From Cycas panzhihuaensis (Eukaryota; Cycadophyta), in assembly GCA_023213395.1 (NCBI GenBank), contig CM041465.1, forward strand, positions 8,122,001 through 8,186,000: a stretch of DNA of 64,000 nt. Reading direction: 5' to 3'. The position numbers were made by a program, and so were the translations under genes. Each line of letters opens with the position of its first letter. The first letter of the stretch is position 1. Below, piece after piece: positions 9,854 to 21,542 of this stretch. A model generated the notes under the pieces. That model was not told the origin of the DNA. It ran no database searches and saw nothing but the letters and a program-made list of their open reading frames with translations.

Positions 9854-11031
9854 TTGTGTCACGATCGTGGGAGGCTGCCTAAAAGACCAGAATTTTTTTT
9901 TTCTTTCCTAGTCAGATTGAGTACTCTCTCTACCCAAGTAGAGATCAAGGAAAGACCTTCGCTTAGTACTCTCTCCATGGAGATTGAGGAACGGTATCAG
10001 GACAGTCCAAGAGTTGGGAGAAAGAGGAAATTCATTTCCCAGGTAACTCTAGTACTTTATCCCTTGTCTTTCATCTAGTTTTAATTTCAATTCTGGCATT
10101 GAATTATATCTAAAAGGTAGATAACACCACTAGGTGACTACTTTTTTTCTCCTTCCTACCTCCTTTCTTAGGTAGACAACACCCCTAGGAGGCTATCCAA
10201 ACAGTTAGGTAGAGACCCTGTACCGGGGGTCTTTAAATATTGTAGGGATCTATCATTCTGGCTAAGTGCATAGTGGCCCTCATGCCCTTTGCGTGAAGGA
10301 TTAGAGTATCACTCATGAGCCAAGCCCTAAATAGAACCTAGCTACGGAAGTGCGCCTCCACGTACCTTTGGGTATATAGGAGGACCCCACCTTCAGGTCC
10401 CAATTCTTTTCCAACATAGGTAACTATCGGCCACTGAAGTCTTGTAGTGCAGTGGTTAGCGATTAGCACCACGAAGCTACCTAGCCCAAACTTCTATAGT
10501 TTATTGGCAAGCCTATAAGACCAAGCACACCTTGTCTAGTGGTTGGTAGGATATTTTGGTTAAGACTGTAAGCCACTTCACAATTTGAAAAAGAAAAAAA
10601 AAAAAAAAAAGTGTGAGAGAAAAAGAAAACATAAAGAAAAAAAAGGGGGGGAAGAAAAGAAAAAATTACCCTTATAGGTATATATCTCATTTTGATCAGC
10701 ACATCATACTGGTCAATTTACACTAGGTTGGTATATACTGTAAATTTTCACAATTTTTAGTACCTAGTCACTGGTGGGTCCCACCACCCCCCCCTACACT
10801 TCACATGCCCCATTTGAACAAGCTTTTCAGACTATTGAAAGAACTAGATATCTTGTTTATGTAACTTTCTTTGGGGTCAACAGGCTATAGACACCCCACA
10901 ATCTCCCTATTCACCCCCATCTCTTTCCCTTAACAACCCCCTTTTTCTTATGTCCTGTTCTTTCTTAATCCTTCCCACTTTGTTCATTCCCCTTCTTTCT
11001 ACTTATTCCTGCCTCTTTACGCCCTTTCTCC
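9854..11031 (+). other. E4 untranslated leader
   Basis: About 1.2 kb between primer site and gag with no long ORF. It holds two copies of a word like AGGTAGATAACACCACTAGG (10117 and 10171), an A-run near 10593-10610, and a purine-rich tract to 10660. Packaging and dimer signals would be expected here; I cannot point to them. Confidence 0.6.
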
Positions 11032-12140
11032 ATGGCTCCTCAAAGCAACAGTGACAAAATCTTAGGACTCAAGACTGAAGTCAACAGAATTTATGATAAA
11101 ATAGAGGATCTCGACCATATACGCGAGGAGGTTAAAAATGAAGTGGCTACCATATGTGTAGAATTTAGCTCAAAACTGCAAAACCTAGCATCTCATGATG
11201 ATGTCCAAGATGTAATTAAGAGGTTGAACAACTTCTCTCCTCCACCACTAGTTAGCCCCATACAGCAATAAATCGTACCTCTGCCTCTACGTCAGCAGCA
11301 ACCATTCCATCATAAGATTAACATACCCATATTTGATCTAAATCTCAACAGGGATAGTGCACGAAGTTGGATTAGCAAACTAGAGTCTTACTTTACACTC
11401 AACCCAATGTCATTAAATGAGCAACTTACATTTTCTTCTATTCACTTAGATGGGAAGGCACATCATTAGTTCCGATGGTGGAAATAAGAGTACCCCTCCA
11501 TCCAATCTTGGCCTCACATCTCTACCTATTCCTTCGAGCAGTATGAAGACACTTGGAGTTAATCTTTTTTTATACAACTAATACATTTGAAGCAAGTATC
11601 CTCTGTCAAAGTTTACACAAATGAGTTCCAATCTTTATGTAATCGGGTTGATCAGCAACTGGATAAACAGATAGAGATAGATACATACGTGTCTGGACTT
11701 AAAGAACGTATCTAAATGTGCTTGAAGACAATCTCCCTATCCACTCTAAAGGATGTAATTAATATGACTAAAGCAGTAGAAGCAGAATTTGTTGCAGAAA
11801 GACCTACTCCGTTTAGACGAGACTCCACGTGGTTTTCATGATCCTGACAAGTTAATATAGGCTGGTCCCAGAGACCACGATCATGCCCATGACCAAAGGA
11901 TACCCTAGCTACATCTCTCAAGTAGCGCACTAAGGAATCATCGTCAAAGTCCATCCACATCACTCCTGCACAGGTACAACATCATCGGGAAGTCAGTCTA
12001 TGTATGCAATGTTCTGAAAAATGGACCACTGGTCACAATAGAATCTATAAAGCTAGGAAGATGGTCTTCACAATTGACCCAGACTTACCCTTGGATGATG
12101 ACCCTGAGACTGAACATGAATATGATGATGAACCCTAAGA
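11032..12140 (+). pseudogene. E4 gag
   Basis: Starts with MAPQSNSDKILGLKTEVN at 11032, with a predicted coiled-coil-like heptad region (LKTEVNRIYDKIEDLDHI). The first frame ends at 11269-11271. The gag core continues in the same direction: IFDLNLNRDSARSWISKLE, SYFTLNPMSLNEQLTF and, after a stop at 11468, a W-W-K segment. Downstream is NEFQSLCNRV and a degenerate CCHC knuckle, CMQCSEKWTTGHN (near 12005-12040). Stops at 11468, 11560 and 11713 prevent expression. Confidence 0.8.
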
Positions 12141-12159
12141 CCACCCTACTGATGAGTTA

Positions 12160-12597
12160 CCCCCAAACCCTGAGCCTGAAGTTTCCTTATCCATAGTTAC
12201 CTCCATTGTATGTCCTGAACCACTTTGAGTCAAAGGAATACTTAGGAAAACCCCAATTACCATTTTGATTGACCCTGGTGCGTCGCTAAATTTCATTGAC
12301 ATCTCCATTGCTTGCCAATTGAATATATACATAGAACCTAAAACTGGCTTCACTTACTCCTTATCTAGTCTCCACACACTCCATTGTGTGGGAACAATAA
12401 AAAAACTCACGGTCCACATTGGCTCATATACCCTTGTCTCTGATTTTTATGCCCTGTTTATAGGTGGGTCAAATGCAATTCTTAGCATAAAATATCTCCA
12501 GACTCTAGGAACTTATAGCACCAATAACTCACCCATGACCCCCTTTATTATGTTCAAAGATCACATGGGTCGCTCTCATAAACTTTATAGGATGTAA
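12160..12597 (+). pseudogene. E4 aspartic protease
   Basis: Contains ITILIDPGASLNFIDI near 12265-12305, a D-P-G-A form of the retropepsin D-S/T-G-A active site; Pro at the second position is a common replacement from Ser (TCN to CCN). It is followed by the hydrophobic strand pattern LTVHIGSYTLVSDFYAL and a flap-distal G-S-N-A-I-L-S near 12470. The ORF ends at 12595. In the intact element it would cut the Gag-Pol polyprotein. Confidence 0.78.
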
Positions 12598-12719
12598 TCC
12601 CCCCCAAACAAAGTAATCTCACCCTCACGAATGCGCCACTAACTCAACAGTAACATCGGATACATTATTTGTCTTAACCATATTCAGGCCCCCTCGAGTA
12701 TCCACCTAGATATCCAGTA

Positions 12720-14110
12720 AGTATTAGATTAATACCAATCTATATTTGCTCTATTACCTGCTAGCCCCCCACCTGATCGAGGCTTTTACCATACTATTGA
12801 GTTACAAAGTTCGCACGACCTGATTAGCCTTCAACCATATAGAAATTCCTATTTTCAAAAAAATAAAATTAAAAAAATCATATAGGAATTATTGGACATG
12901 GGTATCATCCAACCTAGTAAAAGCCCTTATGTAGCACCTATCATCTTAGTTCACAAGAAGGATGGATCTTTCTGACTTTGTGTTGACTATCATGTGCTCA
13001 ATAAAATCACCATAAAAAATAAATTTCCCACACCATGAATCGATGATATGTTGGATGAAATCCATGGTGCTGCAATTTTCACCAAGCTTGATTTACAGTC
13101 ACGATACTACTAAATCTCCATCTTACTAAAGGATCAAAATAAAATAGCTTTCTGAACCCACCATGGCCACTTTGAGTTCCAGGTCATGCCATTTGGCCTA
13201 TGTAATGCTCTGGCCACCTTTTAGGCCATCATGAACAAGATCTTTTCCCCATACTTACAAAAATTTATCATCATCTTCTTTGACGATATTCTTATCTATA
13301 GCTCAAACATGCCATCCCACATCCCACATTTAGAAACAGTCCTTCAAATCCTAGCTGATAATAAACTGTATGCTAAGCTCTCCAAATGTGAATTTGGGAA
13401 ATTTAAATTACAATACCTTGGGCATATTATAACCTTTGCAGGGGTTCAGGTGGATCTTGATAAAATCTCTGTCATCACTAATTGGCCAACCCCAAAAAGC
13501 CTGACTAAATTGCGGGCTTTCCTAGGACTTACCAGATTCTATCATCAGTTCGTTCGAAATTATGCCTCCCTAACCACTCCCTTAACCCACTTACTTTGGA
13601 AGGATTCCTTCTAGTGGTCCCCCATAGCTAATGAGGCCTTCCTCCATTTAAAGGAGGTCATGACAACCACCCTAGTCTTAGCCTCCCCTGACTTTTCTCG
13701 ACCTTTCTAATTAGAATGCGATGCCTTTAGGTTTGGATTAGGTGCAGTCTTAATGCAAGACTTCCACCCCATTGCCTTTGAAAGTCAAAAACTCAAAGAT
13801 CATAAGTGTAAACTTTCTACCTATTAAAAAGAAATGTGGGTCATCCTCCATGTTGTTGACAAGTGGCGATAGTATCTACTTGGTTCTAAATTCATTATTC
13901 TCAATGATCATTATAGCCTTCGCCATTTACTAGATCAACCAGTCCTCTCGAAAGAGCAGGCAAAATGGGTCGACCGCCTCCAAGTTTTTGATTTTATAAT
14001 CATATATAAAAAGGGGAAAAATAACATTGTGGAAGATGCTCTCTCAAGGTTGCTTTCACCTACACTTGGCGATAACACTGGTCATACTGAGGACCCCATC
14101 ATTTATGCCA
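12720..14110 (+). pseudogene. E4 reverse transcriptase and RNase H
   Basis: RT blocks in order: MGIIQPSKSPYVAPIILV (near 12900), CVDYHVLNKITIKNKFPTP with a stop just after, TKLDLQSRYY (metal-binding Asp, near 13085), VMPFGLCNALATF (near 13185), IIFFDDILIYSSNMPSHI (catalytic F-D-D near 13270-13310), YLGHIITFAGVQVD and the GLTRFYHQFVRNYASLT connection. RNase H: LECDAFRFGLGAVLMQ (Asp), YxKEMWVILH (Glu) and ILNDHYSLRHLL (Asp). At least seven stops, many at expected Gln or Trp codons. The long clean stretch 13231-13614 is simply the best preserved part. Confidence 0.92.
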
Positions 14111-15554
14111 TTTTCTCCCCACAGCCGACATGGCTATAGGATTTAGCCATGGCTAACCAAAACCAACATGATTTTGTGCACTAGGCCAATAAGGTCCACA
14201 CTCATAAGGATTAGCCCATCCATAATAATCTTCTCTTATACCAAAATTGCATATTCGTACATCTCCTCTCAGCTTTTATCCCGTGGATTTTATCATAATA
14301 TCATTCTTCCCCTCTTGGCAGCCACTCTGGTTTTGATAAAACTTACTATAGGATTCGTTTTGACTTCTTTTGGCCAAAAATGAAATCCACCATCCTTACC
14401 TTCATCTTAGAATGTGATATATGCCAACGTAACAAAGCTGGTACAAAACCCCAACTGGGCCTCCTTTGACCATTACACATCCCACAAGGTAAATGGAAAG
14501 ATATTACATGGACTTTATAATGGGCCTACCACCATCTGCTTGATCTGACTCCATTTTAGTAGTCATAGATCGGTTGATAAAATATGCCCACTTCTTGCCC
14601 GTCCACACAACCTATAAATCCCCACGTATTGCTGACATCTACATCTAGATAATATTTCATTTATACGGTTTTTCATCCACCATTGTATGTGATCGTGACC
14701 CTAAATTCACTAGCTCCTTTTGGCAAGAGCTATTCCATGCATCAGGTACATCATTCAATATGAGTTCTGCATACCATCCATAGACCGATGGCCAGTCTGA
14801 GGTCCTTAACAAAACTATGGAGACCTATTTACGTTGCTTTGTATCTGACCACCAATCTAAATGGAGATCATGGCTAGCTCTAGCTGAGTATTGGTATAAC
14901 TCCTCACACCATTCAACCATTGGAATGTCTCCATTTTTGGCTCTCTATGGGTATCCCCAACTGTCCCACCACACCTTAGCTACCAACCTATGTATGGCAG
15001 CAGTGCAACAAAAATTACAGCATATGGACCAAATTCTCCACACCTTTAAACAAAACCTATCTATGGCCCAAAATTGAATGAAATAATTAGTAGACTGCCA
15101 CCACTCTGATCGCTCCTTCAATATTAGGGATCTGGTATTTCTTTGTCTCTAACCTTATAAGCAACAATCCCTTCGCCATCATAGGAATCACAAACTTAAC
15201 CTTTGATATTATGGCCCTTATAAAGTCCTTGAATGTATTGGTGAAGTTGTATATACTCTTGACCTTCCCCCCACCACAAACATCCATAATATTTTTCATG
15301 TCTCCTATCTTCGGAAGTGTCTAAGCAAAACCCATACTCCCTAGACAACCCTTCTAATTTTGGATGAAGATCAAGCCTCGTCTATACCTCCATAACATAT
15401 CATAGCTACCAGACAATGATGTCTCTGAAATTGGTCTATTTCAGAATATTTAATACAGTGGATAGGCTACACCTCCAACGAAGCAACTTGGGAGTCTGAT
15501 GAGTTTGTCAAAAAGCATCCACATCTCACATGCCTCAAGGACTCAGCATCTTAG
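14111..15554 (+). pseudogene. E4 integrase with C-terminal chromodomain
   Basis: The zinc region shows GSHSGFDKTYYRI and CDICQRNKAGTKPQ near 14320-14450. All three catalytic residues can be read, in shifting frames: MDFIMGLPP with VVIDRLIKYAHF (first Asp region, 14510-14600), CDRDPKFTSSFW (second Asp, near 14690-14730), and DGQSEVLNKTMETYL (Glu, near 14785-14830). The GPY/F module reads YYGPYKVLECIGEVVYTLD near 15205-15255. A chromodomain closes the protein: EYLIQWIGYTSNEATWE and FVKKHPHL near 15445-15530, with a stop TAG at 15552-15554. The polypurine tract overlaps that stop. Confidence 0.9.
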
Positions 15555-15563
15555 GGGAGGGGA
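15551..15563 (+). other. E4 polypurine tract
   Basis: TTAGGGGAGGGGA lies directly before the 3' LTR start at 15566, the standard position for plus-strand priming. Confidence 0.88.
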
Positions 15564-15565
15564 CT

Positions 15566-15809
15566 TGTTACGTAACTTATCTAACTAAGTTATGTAAACC
15601 ACTATAGAACTTTGTGCATGTGCCGTCTAGCAGGCTAATAGTATGCATGGGCATTGTCATCCAATAGAATGTAAGGCCGCTTAGGCCACCAATAAGATTA
15701 CATATATAAGACTCTTAGTTAACTTGTTTGCTCTGTTGGATAAGAAAACATTGTTGCGATTGTCAAATTCTCTATTATCTCAAGAGTATTAATGAGAAGA
15801 AATATCCCA
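15566..15809 (+). repeat. E4 3' LTR, internally deleted
   Basis: Runs TGTTACGTAA to AAATATCCCA, 244 bp. It matches the 5' LTR at both ends but lacks about 130 bases in the middle; the joint is after ATATATAAGAC at about 15710. The two LTRs were identical at insertion, so the loss came later. Confidence 0.9.
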
Positions 15810-16740
15810 TTGTTCTAGATTCATACTCATTCTCCTAATACCCTTAAGTACTTTGTTGATATCCTTATCTTCTGACGAATGTGTAAAATGCTTTATGAAA
15901 GATTTCTTAAGATTTCCCTAAGTCACATCTAGGTTTTGTTCTCTTCCTAAGAAACAATCCCTTGCCACTTATCCTAAGGTGTGATAAAAGAGGTCAGACC
16001 ATATTTTCTTTGGTATGCTTAAAGAGGTCCATTCTTGTTTATATTTCTGAATATATTTGCTAGGGCATTTCCCTACATGGAATAATGAAATGTTTAGTTG
16101 TTTGGGATGGTCGAATCATACTCTAAATGCAACTTGTAATTCTTTCCATCCCTTGAGGGTAGCTTAGTGGGCTAAGTACCAACACCAGGTTATTCCCCAT
16201 AAGGTGAGTACTAAATCCCTCTGCCATTGATTCTTGTCCCAGTTCTCTTCCTCCATCCAATATTCTATGAAATGGATTATATGGGCAGTTCTGTATAATT
16301 GCTCTCCATAAAAGGGTTTAACATAATCTCCAATGTAAGTTTCAAAGTTTCTCTCCTATAGGATGGTTACCCTATTACCTAGACCTGAGTATTTAGAAGT
16401 ATTTTCTATTGATTCCTCCTCCATTTCCTTAGATTTGATGCCAATTCTTAGAAGGGATTGATTGTTGGATGGGTATACTTCTAAAGAGGATGAGGAAGGA
16501 TTACTGCTTCCTTCCCCAAGTTATAATAGGAGGGGGGGGGGGGGGGGGGGGGGGCGGAGGGGGATAGGTAATCTACCTTAGGACCCATGACTAAGGTAGA
16601 GGAGGGGTTAGGATTACTACTAGATACTATAGAGTTATGGAATAAACTAGGTATACTAAGGGGATTTTAGTCTAGGGTTAAGTTATTATTAGTTCCCATG
16701 TTATCTGCTATGCTACTGTTAGTTGCCATATACTCAAAAG
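15810..16740 (-). pseudogene. Gag-like module of uncertain parentage
   Basis: Starts MATNSSIADNMG at about 16726 on the minus strand, then a Pro/Ser-rich part including a poly-proline run encoded by the 23-G tract. The second half reads IEYWMEEENWDKNQW, W-Y segments, LKGWKELQVAF and GNLKKSFIKHFTHSSED (16300-15880), which fits the hydrophobic/Trp spacing of a Ty3 gag domain. Several stops sit at expected Gln, Arg or Trp codons. It ends at the E4 target site. It lies between the E3 protease and an RT-proximal fragment, where no gag belongs, so it may be a separate truncated element. Confidence 0.55.
16532..16554 (+). repeat. Uninterrupted run of 23 G
   Basis: A homopolymer of 23 G on the plus strand, flanked by AGGA and CGGAGGGGG. 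It falls in a poly-proline part of the minus-strand gag-like module and could form a G-quadruplex. Exact length may suffer from sequencing error. Confidence 0.85.
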
Positions 16741-16824
16741 AAATTGAATTATCATTAATGTTTTCAGTTGTATATTTAGATAGTAAATTGCACTATGAGA
16801 AAGAGAATTAACTTTATAAGCATC

Positions 16825-18735
16825 CTACAACCAATAGTCCACAAATTTCATCCTGATTTCATCATCTAAAGAATTGTAGATTTCTCCAAAGTAAGTCAGC
16901 TCTATTTCTTGGAGATCGATCATTTTGGTTGATGCTTTGGCTGTGTGGTAGAGATTTTCTTCATCAAACGAAGATGTTGTTACTTCACTCACAATAGTCA
17001 TGCTTGAACCATTGTCAGGTATTATTTTAATAGAATTCTTTTCCAACATTGGTAGTACCACTTCATTTCCTACATCTAACAATGTGAAGGTTACATCTTT
17101 CCAACTTTGGAGACATTGTATTTTGTATAGCCAAGGTCTCTCCAATAAGGTTGGATAGGGTGTTGTACCTTTATCTGTTTTTACAATCGTAAAATTGATT
17201 TTGATTGTAATTCTTGCCACATCCACCTTGATGTTGGTAAGCTTCCCCATGGGTCATACTAGTAATTCATTTGCTAACTTCAACAAATAAGTTGTTGCTT
17301 CCAACTTTGGGCTTCCCAACTTCTACCATGTCAAGGTCAGTAGTACATTCACATTAGCTCCTTTGTCCATGATTACCCTCGAAAATTTTTCTTCCAACAC
17401 AGTGATTGTTACCATGAGATCCATGTCAAAAAATGACATTACTTTCTTGAAACTCTTGGTGATTCCTTGTTGTTGTAATATTCCTCCTTTAATCAAATCT
17501 ATCACTTGGCATAGGGGGATTGTTAATTGTAATTGTTTCGCCAAGTTTTCCATCAACAAGAACATTCATGGAATATCCTCTGCTGGTAATTCCTCCATTT
17601 ATACCACTTGAGGTTGTGTTTTTTGCTCCTCTGGTACTTTCTCTTTCTCCTTTTGCCTATTTTTTCTTACATACACATGTTTAGTTTCTAGTTTCCCCAT
17701 TGGTAGTATAGTCTCTGTCTAAGCTAGTTCTTCTAACACTTGCTTTGCTTGTTGGAATCGGTTTATCTTGATTTGTGGGTTTGGATACCCTTCTTCTACA
17801 TTCTTCTTTTGCTTCTTTTGGAGTTTTACATTTTTACTATTCTCTGGTATGATTGTTATTAGATTTGTATCTTTGGCTTTCCCTTTGTAATCTTATGTTC
17901 TATGCTCATTTGGCCTACAATTGTTACATACGAATGGTTTGTGTCTGTACTCTCACTTAGTTGGACATTCCAATTTCCAATGCCCAAATTATAAACATAT
18001 GAGGCATCTCCCCATAGGTTACTTCTTCTTCGAGGATTCTTGTGTACTCCTCATTGTGTATACATTCTGAGGTGGGTTGTCTCCTCTTCCCCTGCCTTAT
18101 CCTCTGTACGATCTTCCTCTAGGATTGAAAAAATATTCCTTTGTCATATGACTATCCACATCACATATGTGGTACCATTTATCCCTTTGGTGCATTGCAC
18201 TATTCTTCAGATTAATTTCACATTCCTTTGTCATATGTGAACTTTCTTCGTAGATGTAGCACCACTTTTCAACCTTAAATTTGTGGTCCTTCTTTTTCTT
18301 TACCACTTCCTCTTCTCTATTATTTTTCATCTTTAATCTTGCTACATTTTTTCTCAAATCTTCCATTTATGATTCTTCTTCCAAGACTCCCACATGACAG
18401 AAGCATTAGTTATGCTAATTTTGCTTGATTTCCTCTATCTCCTTTTGTAATCTTAGTAGAAGAGGATCGTGCCCTCCGGCTTGAGCATCCATCTCTGTTT
18501 CAAAATCTAGTGCCAAATCCTAGGCATTCTTAAATAATTTTAATGGATGTGCATGCATCATGGATCTCAAGTTTTCATTTAATCCTCTGACAAAATAATT
18601 CTTCATGTTGTGGTCTGTCACCATCTTGTTGATCATATTGGCAGCAATGATTTTCATACGACTGATGTAAGTCAATATCAATTCTCCGGGTCTTTGTTTG
18701 ATTTCTCTTAAGGCAATTTCCACTGCTTCATTACT
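16825..18735 (-). pseudogene. E3 gag carboxyl half, zinc knuckles and protease
   Basis: Continues the E3 gag past the E2 insertion: EIALREIKQRPGELILTYI (18720-18660), FVRGLNENLRSMMH near 18590. A Lys-rich segment leads to several CCHC knuckles: CYIYEESSHMTKEC (18270-18230; second Cys now Tyr), YHICDVDSHMTKEY (18165-18125), CLICxxFGHWKLEC (18000-17960) and FVCNNCRPNEH (17940-17905). The protease site reads VIMDKGANVNVL near 17390-17355, a D-K-G in place of D-G/S-G. It is followed by PMGKLTNIKVDVARI and LLERPWLYKIQCLQSW, matching the E2 protease region. Several Cys-to-Tyr changes are G-to-A on this strand. Ends at 16825. Confidence 0.82.
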
Positions 18736-18751
18736 TTAAAACTTCTAAAAC

Positions 18752-19296
18752 TGTGGACGCCTCAATCATGCTTATATAGAATACAAAGAGAAAGACACAC
18801 ACGTTGGGGTAAATTCATCCAGAATATTTTCATTCAAAACATGGCACTGCGTCTGGTCCTCTCACAACCAGATGCCTGCCAAAACAGTACAGAAGGGTTG
18901 CCTCACACATGGCACAACTCTATTACAAAGACATATAAGCAAATTGAATCATATTCCACACATTATGGTTCTCAATTTTATATCCATGTTATGGACGTTA
19001 CATAACTGTTTCAGAAAGTAAGTTACTTTTCTAAGCATCATGGGTCCGCCTTGCATTGCTCGGACCCATTCCCTGCCTGAATAGCAGCTGGTAGCAATCA
19101 CTGCAATTTGGTAGCAGTCTCCGCACCTTATGTAGCAGTCTCCATAGTCGTGTAGCAGTCTCTGTAGTCGCGTAGCAGTCTCTGCAGTAGCATAGTAGTC
19201 TCTGCTACCGCGTAGTAGTTCCGTAGTAGCTTCAGTGATTCAGATGCCTTGAGGGCGATCTTGTAGTAGTTGTAGTAGCAAAATCAACTACACGCA
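18752..19296 (-). repeat. E2 3' LTR
   Basis: 545 bp, starting TGCGTGTAG at 19296 on the minus strand and ending ...CCACA at 18752. It matches the copy at 28065-28650 end to end. It contains the 20-bp minisatellite (about 19085-19280) but lacks two to three units and carries a unique segment near 19230-19258. Confidence 0.92.
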
Positions 19297-19310
19297 TCTT
19301 CCCTGCCACC
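19297..19310 (-). other. E2 polypurine tract
   Basis: On the minus strand GGTGGCAGGGAAGA lies immediately before the 3' LTR. Confidence 0.75.
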
Positions 19311-19344
19311 TGTTTTAAACGAGTAACATACTCATTCACAAAAT

Positions 19345-21045
19345 TTAGCTCCTTTCCTTTATCTTTATTCTTTCACGGCGTATGTATTCCATTTCCAGTT
19401 CTGCAATGTGAGGAGGTATTTTCAATCCTTTCTATCTCAAATATTTACATAGCATTACAACATCACGCATTGTGTCTAGCCAGGGCAATGTTGGTTGTTC
19501 TCTTGATTTTAACTGGTCAATTTCTTGATTAAGTTCCATACTGACCCTTTCCATTAATTCTAAGAACTCCCTGTAAGATTTACACTCTTTCCAAAGGTTC
19601 TTGCAGCGTTCTGAATTTTCATCTGATTTTATGATCCATGCTCCCAGTCGGTGGTAGACTGGTTACATGTCTACTAGAATATGCTTGTCAAACCTTTTTC
19701 AAAATTCTGCCAAATGTGGTCCGACTTCATAAACATCATCCACTCAGTCCAGTATGAATGCCTTTAGAGATTCCAACTTATTTTCTGTGATTTGATGAAT
19801 CTTTTTCAACGATTCATTAGGCGGTTTTACCCGTCTTTCTAATTCTGTAACTAATTGCCTAGTTACCTTCACCAGAAAAGATGTTTTCTAGGTTGTGATG
19901 TCTTGTGTATCACACTCCATTGGATCCAACCCTTCTTCTAATGCCTCTTTACTTGTGTTAAACTCTACTTCTGGAGGTTGATTATCTAAAATTTCTAATA
20001 TTTCTCGCCTCCTTTTCTCTTGCTCTGCCACTTTCTGTTTCTTTTCTGCTAAGACTTCCTCTTCTGTTGTAATTTTCTATTTCTTTTTTGCTACAGCCAT
20101 CGGCCTTCCTTCCTTTCTGATGCATCTGTCTGCTTGTGCCTGCTATCTTCTCTCCTCACTTCCTCCACTTCAGGCATGTCTTGAAATCGTTTTGTGCTCT
20201 CTACTTCTATAACTATAGCCACGTCTTCAATCCTAAAACTTACGCCTGGTTCCCAATCTACCTTCTTCTTCCCCTTCTATGATGTTGACTGTGGAATTCC
20301 TGACGCCACTTCATTTTCTTGGTACAATTTTTCAATCCAAGCTTATACTTGGATTTGCTCTTTTTCCCATCTCCCTAAACTTTCATTTGTCCATATCGCT
20401 AAAGGGGACTGCTGCTCCATTCCATTGGGCATCCTTATGCCAGGATATTGGAATAAAAGAATACCCTGCAGGATTGTCACATAATAAAGCTAATCGGTCT
20501 CTGGCTCTCCTAATAGCCTGTAAAGTGTCCAAAAGCTTTTTCTTTACAAACTTCACCCAATTAAACACTCTTCCCTGAGCTACCTCATTAAGCATAGTTC
20601 GCAAATTACTTGGGGCGTACGCATTCTTCTGTGTGGGAATAATTTTCGAGAAGATTAGCTGGGCAAAAAAGTGCTTATTCGAGTCTTCTATCCCTACAAT
20701 TCAGATTCTTGCTGACATTGCGTCGCTGCTCGCTGCTCCCATTATCCTCGCTACTTCTTCGTGCAATAGCAAACTATCTCTGCAGATTTCCAATCCTTTG
20801 TTTGGTAGGCCAGTGGCTGCCATTAACACTTCTTCTGTGATCTACACCATTTGTGGGTACTTCGCCAGTAAGGGAAGTAATCTTTGCATAAACTCCTCCG
20901 CATTCCCAAAGATGCTGACTGTCACAAATTTGTGTAATTCCGTTTGGCAGAGTAATTGATGTCTTCTATCGTTTTCCAGAATCACTATCCATTCCTCATG
21001 GATTTGGCTCTCGTCATTCTCCTGGACTAAAATCGTGGGTGCCAT
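19345..21045 (-). pseudogene. E2 extra ORF downstream of pol (conserved in E1)
   Basis: About 566 codons from MAPTILVQENDESQ at 21045 to a TAA at 19345-19347, in the sense direction of the element. Internal stops (TAG at 20839, TGA near 20704 and others) replace what look like Gln and Arg codons. The amino half has ATGLPNKG near 20800 and VFNWVKFVKKKLL near 20560, spaced as in the E1 ORF (82 against 84 codons). The carboxyl half is Glu/Lys/Arg-rich and probably coiled-coil (KKQKVAEQEKRRREILEIL near 20040-19985; NLWKECKSYREFLELMERV near 19600-19545). I do not recognise a named domain. Its survival in two diverged elements suggests a real element protein. Confidence 0.78.
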
Positions 21046-21542
21046 TTCTGTTGTACCTACTATCTTTTCCTTGTCTTGGTTGTTACACTACTATTTGTGG
21101 TACTTGCTACGTACTAGTAAGAACACCAGTTTTTCAAATCCGTGGGCGACCAAAACTAGCGGCGGTATCGGTCGTGGCCGTTGGAAGCTTTATGGCCTTG
21201 TCTCTTCGACTTGACACCAAATCGGATGATTATAATCTCTGTGATTATTACATAATGGTGGTGTTATTAGCAATCACGTCATTCACTCATTACCTTGATG
21301 CTTTTGAATTCTCCCATCGTCCTTGCTTTTTCCATCTGTCGCCACTAGTCTGTCTGTCCTTTACTATTCGTCACATCTTGGTGCTAATGCCATCACTTGA
21401 TTATTGGTCGTATCTGTCACTTTATCACGGATCATACCTGCTGTCCACATCTCGCCTTTATGTTATTTCTTGATGACATACTTGCTGTTTGTGTCCCACC
21501 TTCATGTTGTTTCTTGATGACAGTGAATTTACCCCCGTTTTT
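21046..21542 (-). other. E2 spacer between integrase and extra ORF
   Basis: About 500 bases without a sense ORF of note. The corresponding place in E1 holds the hairpin array; I see no such array here. A plus-strand ORF of 144 codons crosses it but has no recognisable domain. Confidence 0.55.

Larger units (their letters stand above)
9467..15809 (+). mobile_element. E4: complete Ty3 chromovirus, with target duplication
   Basis: All parts are in order: 5' LTR 9467-9840, primer site, leader, gag, protease, RT, RNase H, integrase, chromodomain, polypurine tract, 3' LTR 15566-15809. The 5-bp target duplication TTGTT is intact at 9462-9466 and 15810-15814, which proves a single insertion into minus-strand element sequence. 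Coding frames carry many stops. The C-terminal chromodomain places it among chromoviruses, whose chromodomain is thought to steer integration to particular chromatin. Confidence 0.94.

Noticed and set aside
10437-10560. A tRNA-like A-box (TAGTGCAGTGG) in the E4 leader
   Set aside because: No B-box, anticodon arm or acceptor pairing could be found; chance match.
21039-21473. A 144-codon plus-strand ORF in the E2 spacer
   Set aside because: No recognisable domain, antisense to the element, and not seen in E1 at the same place.
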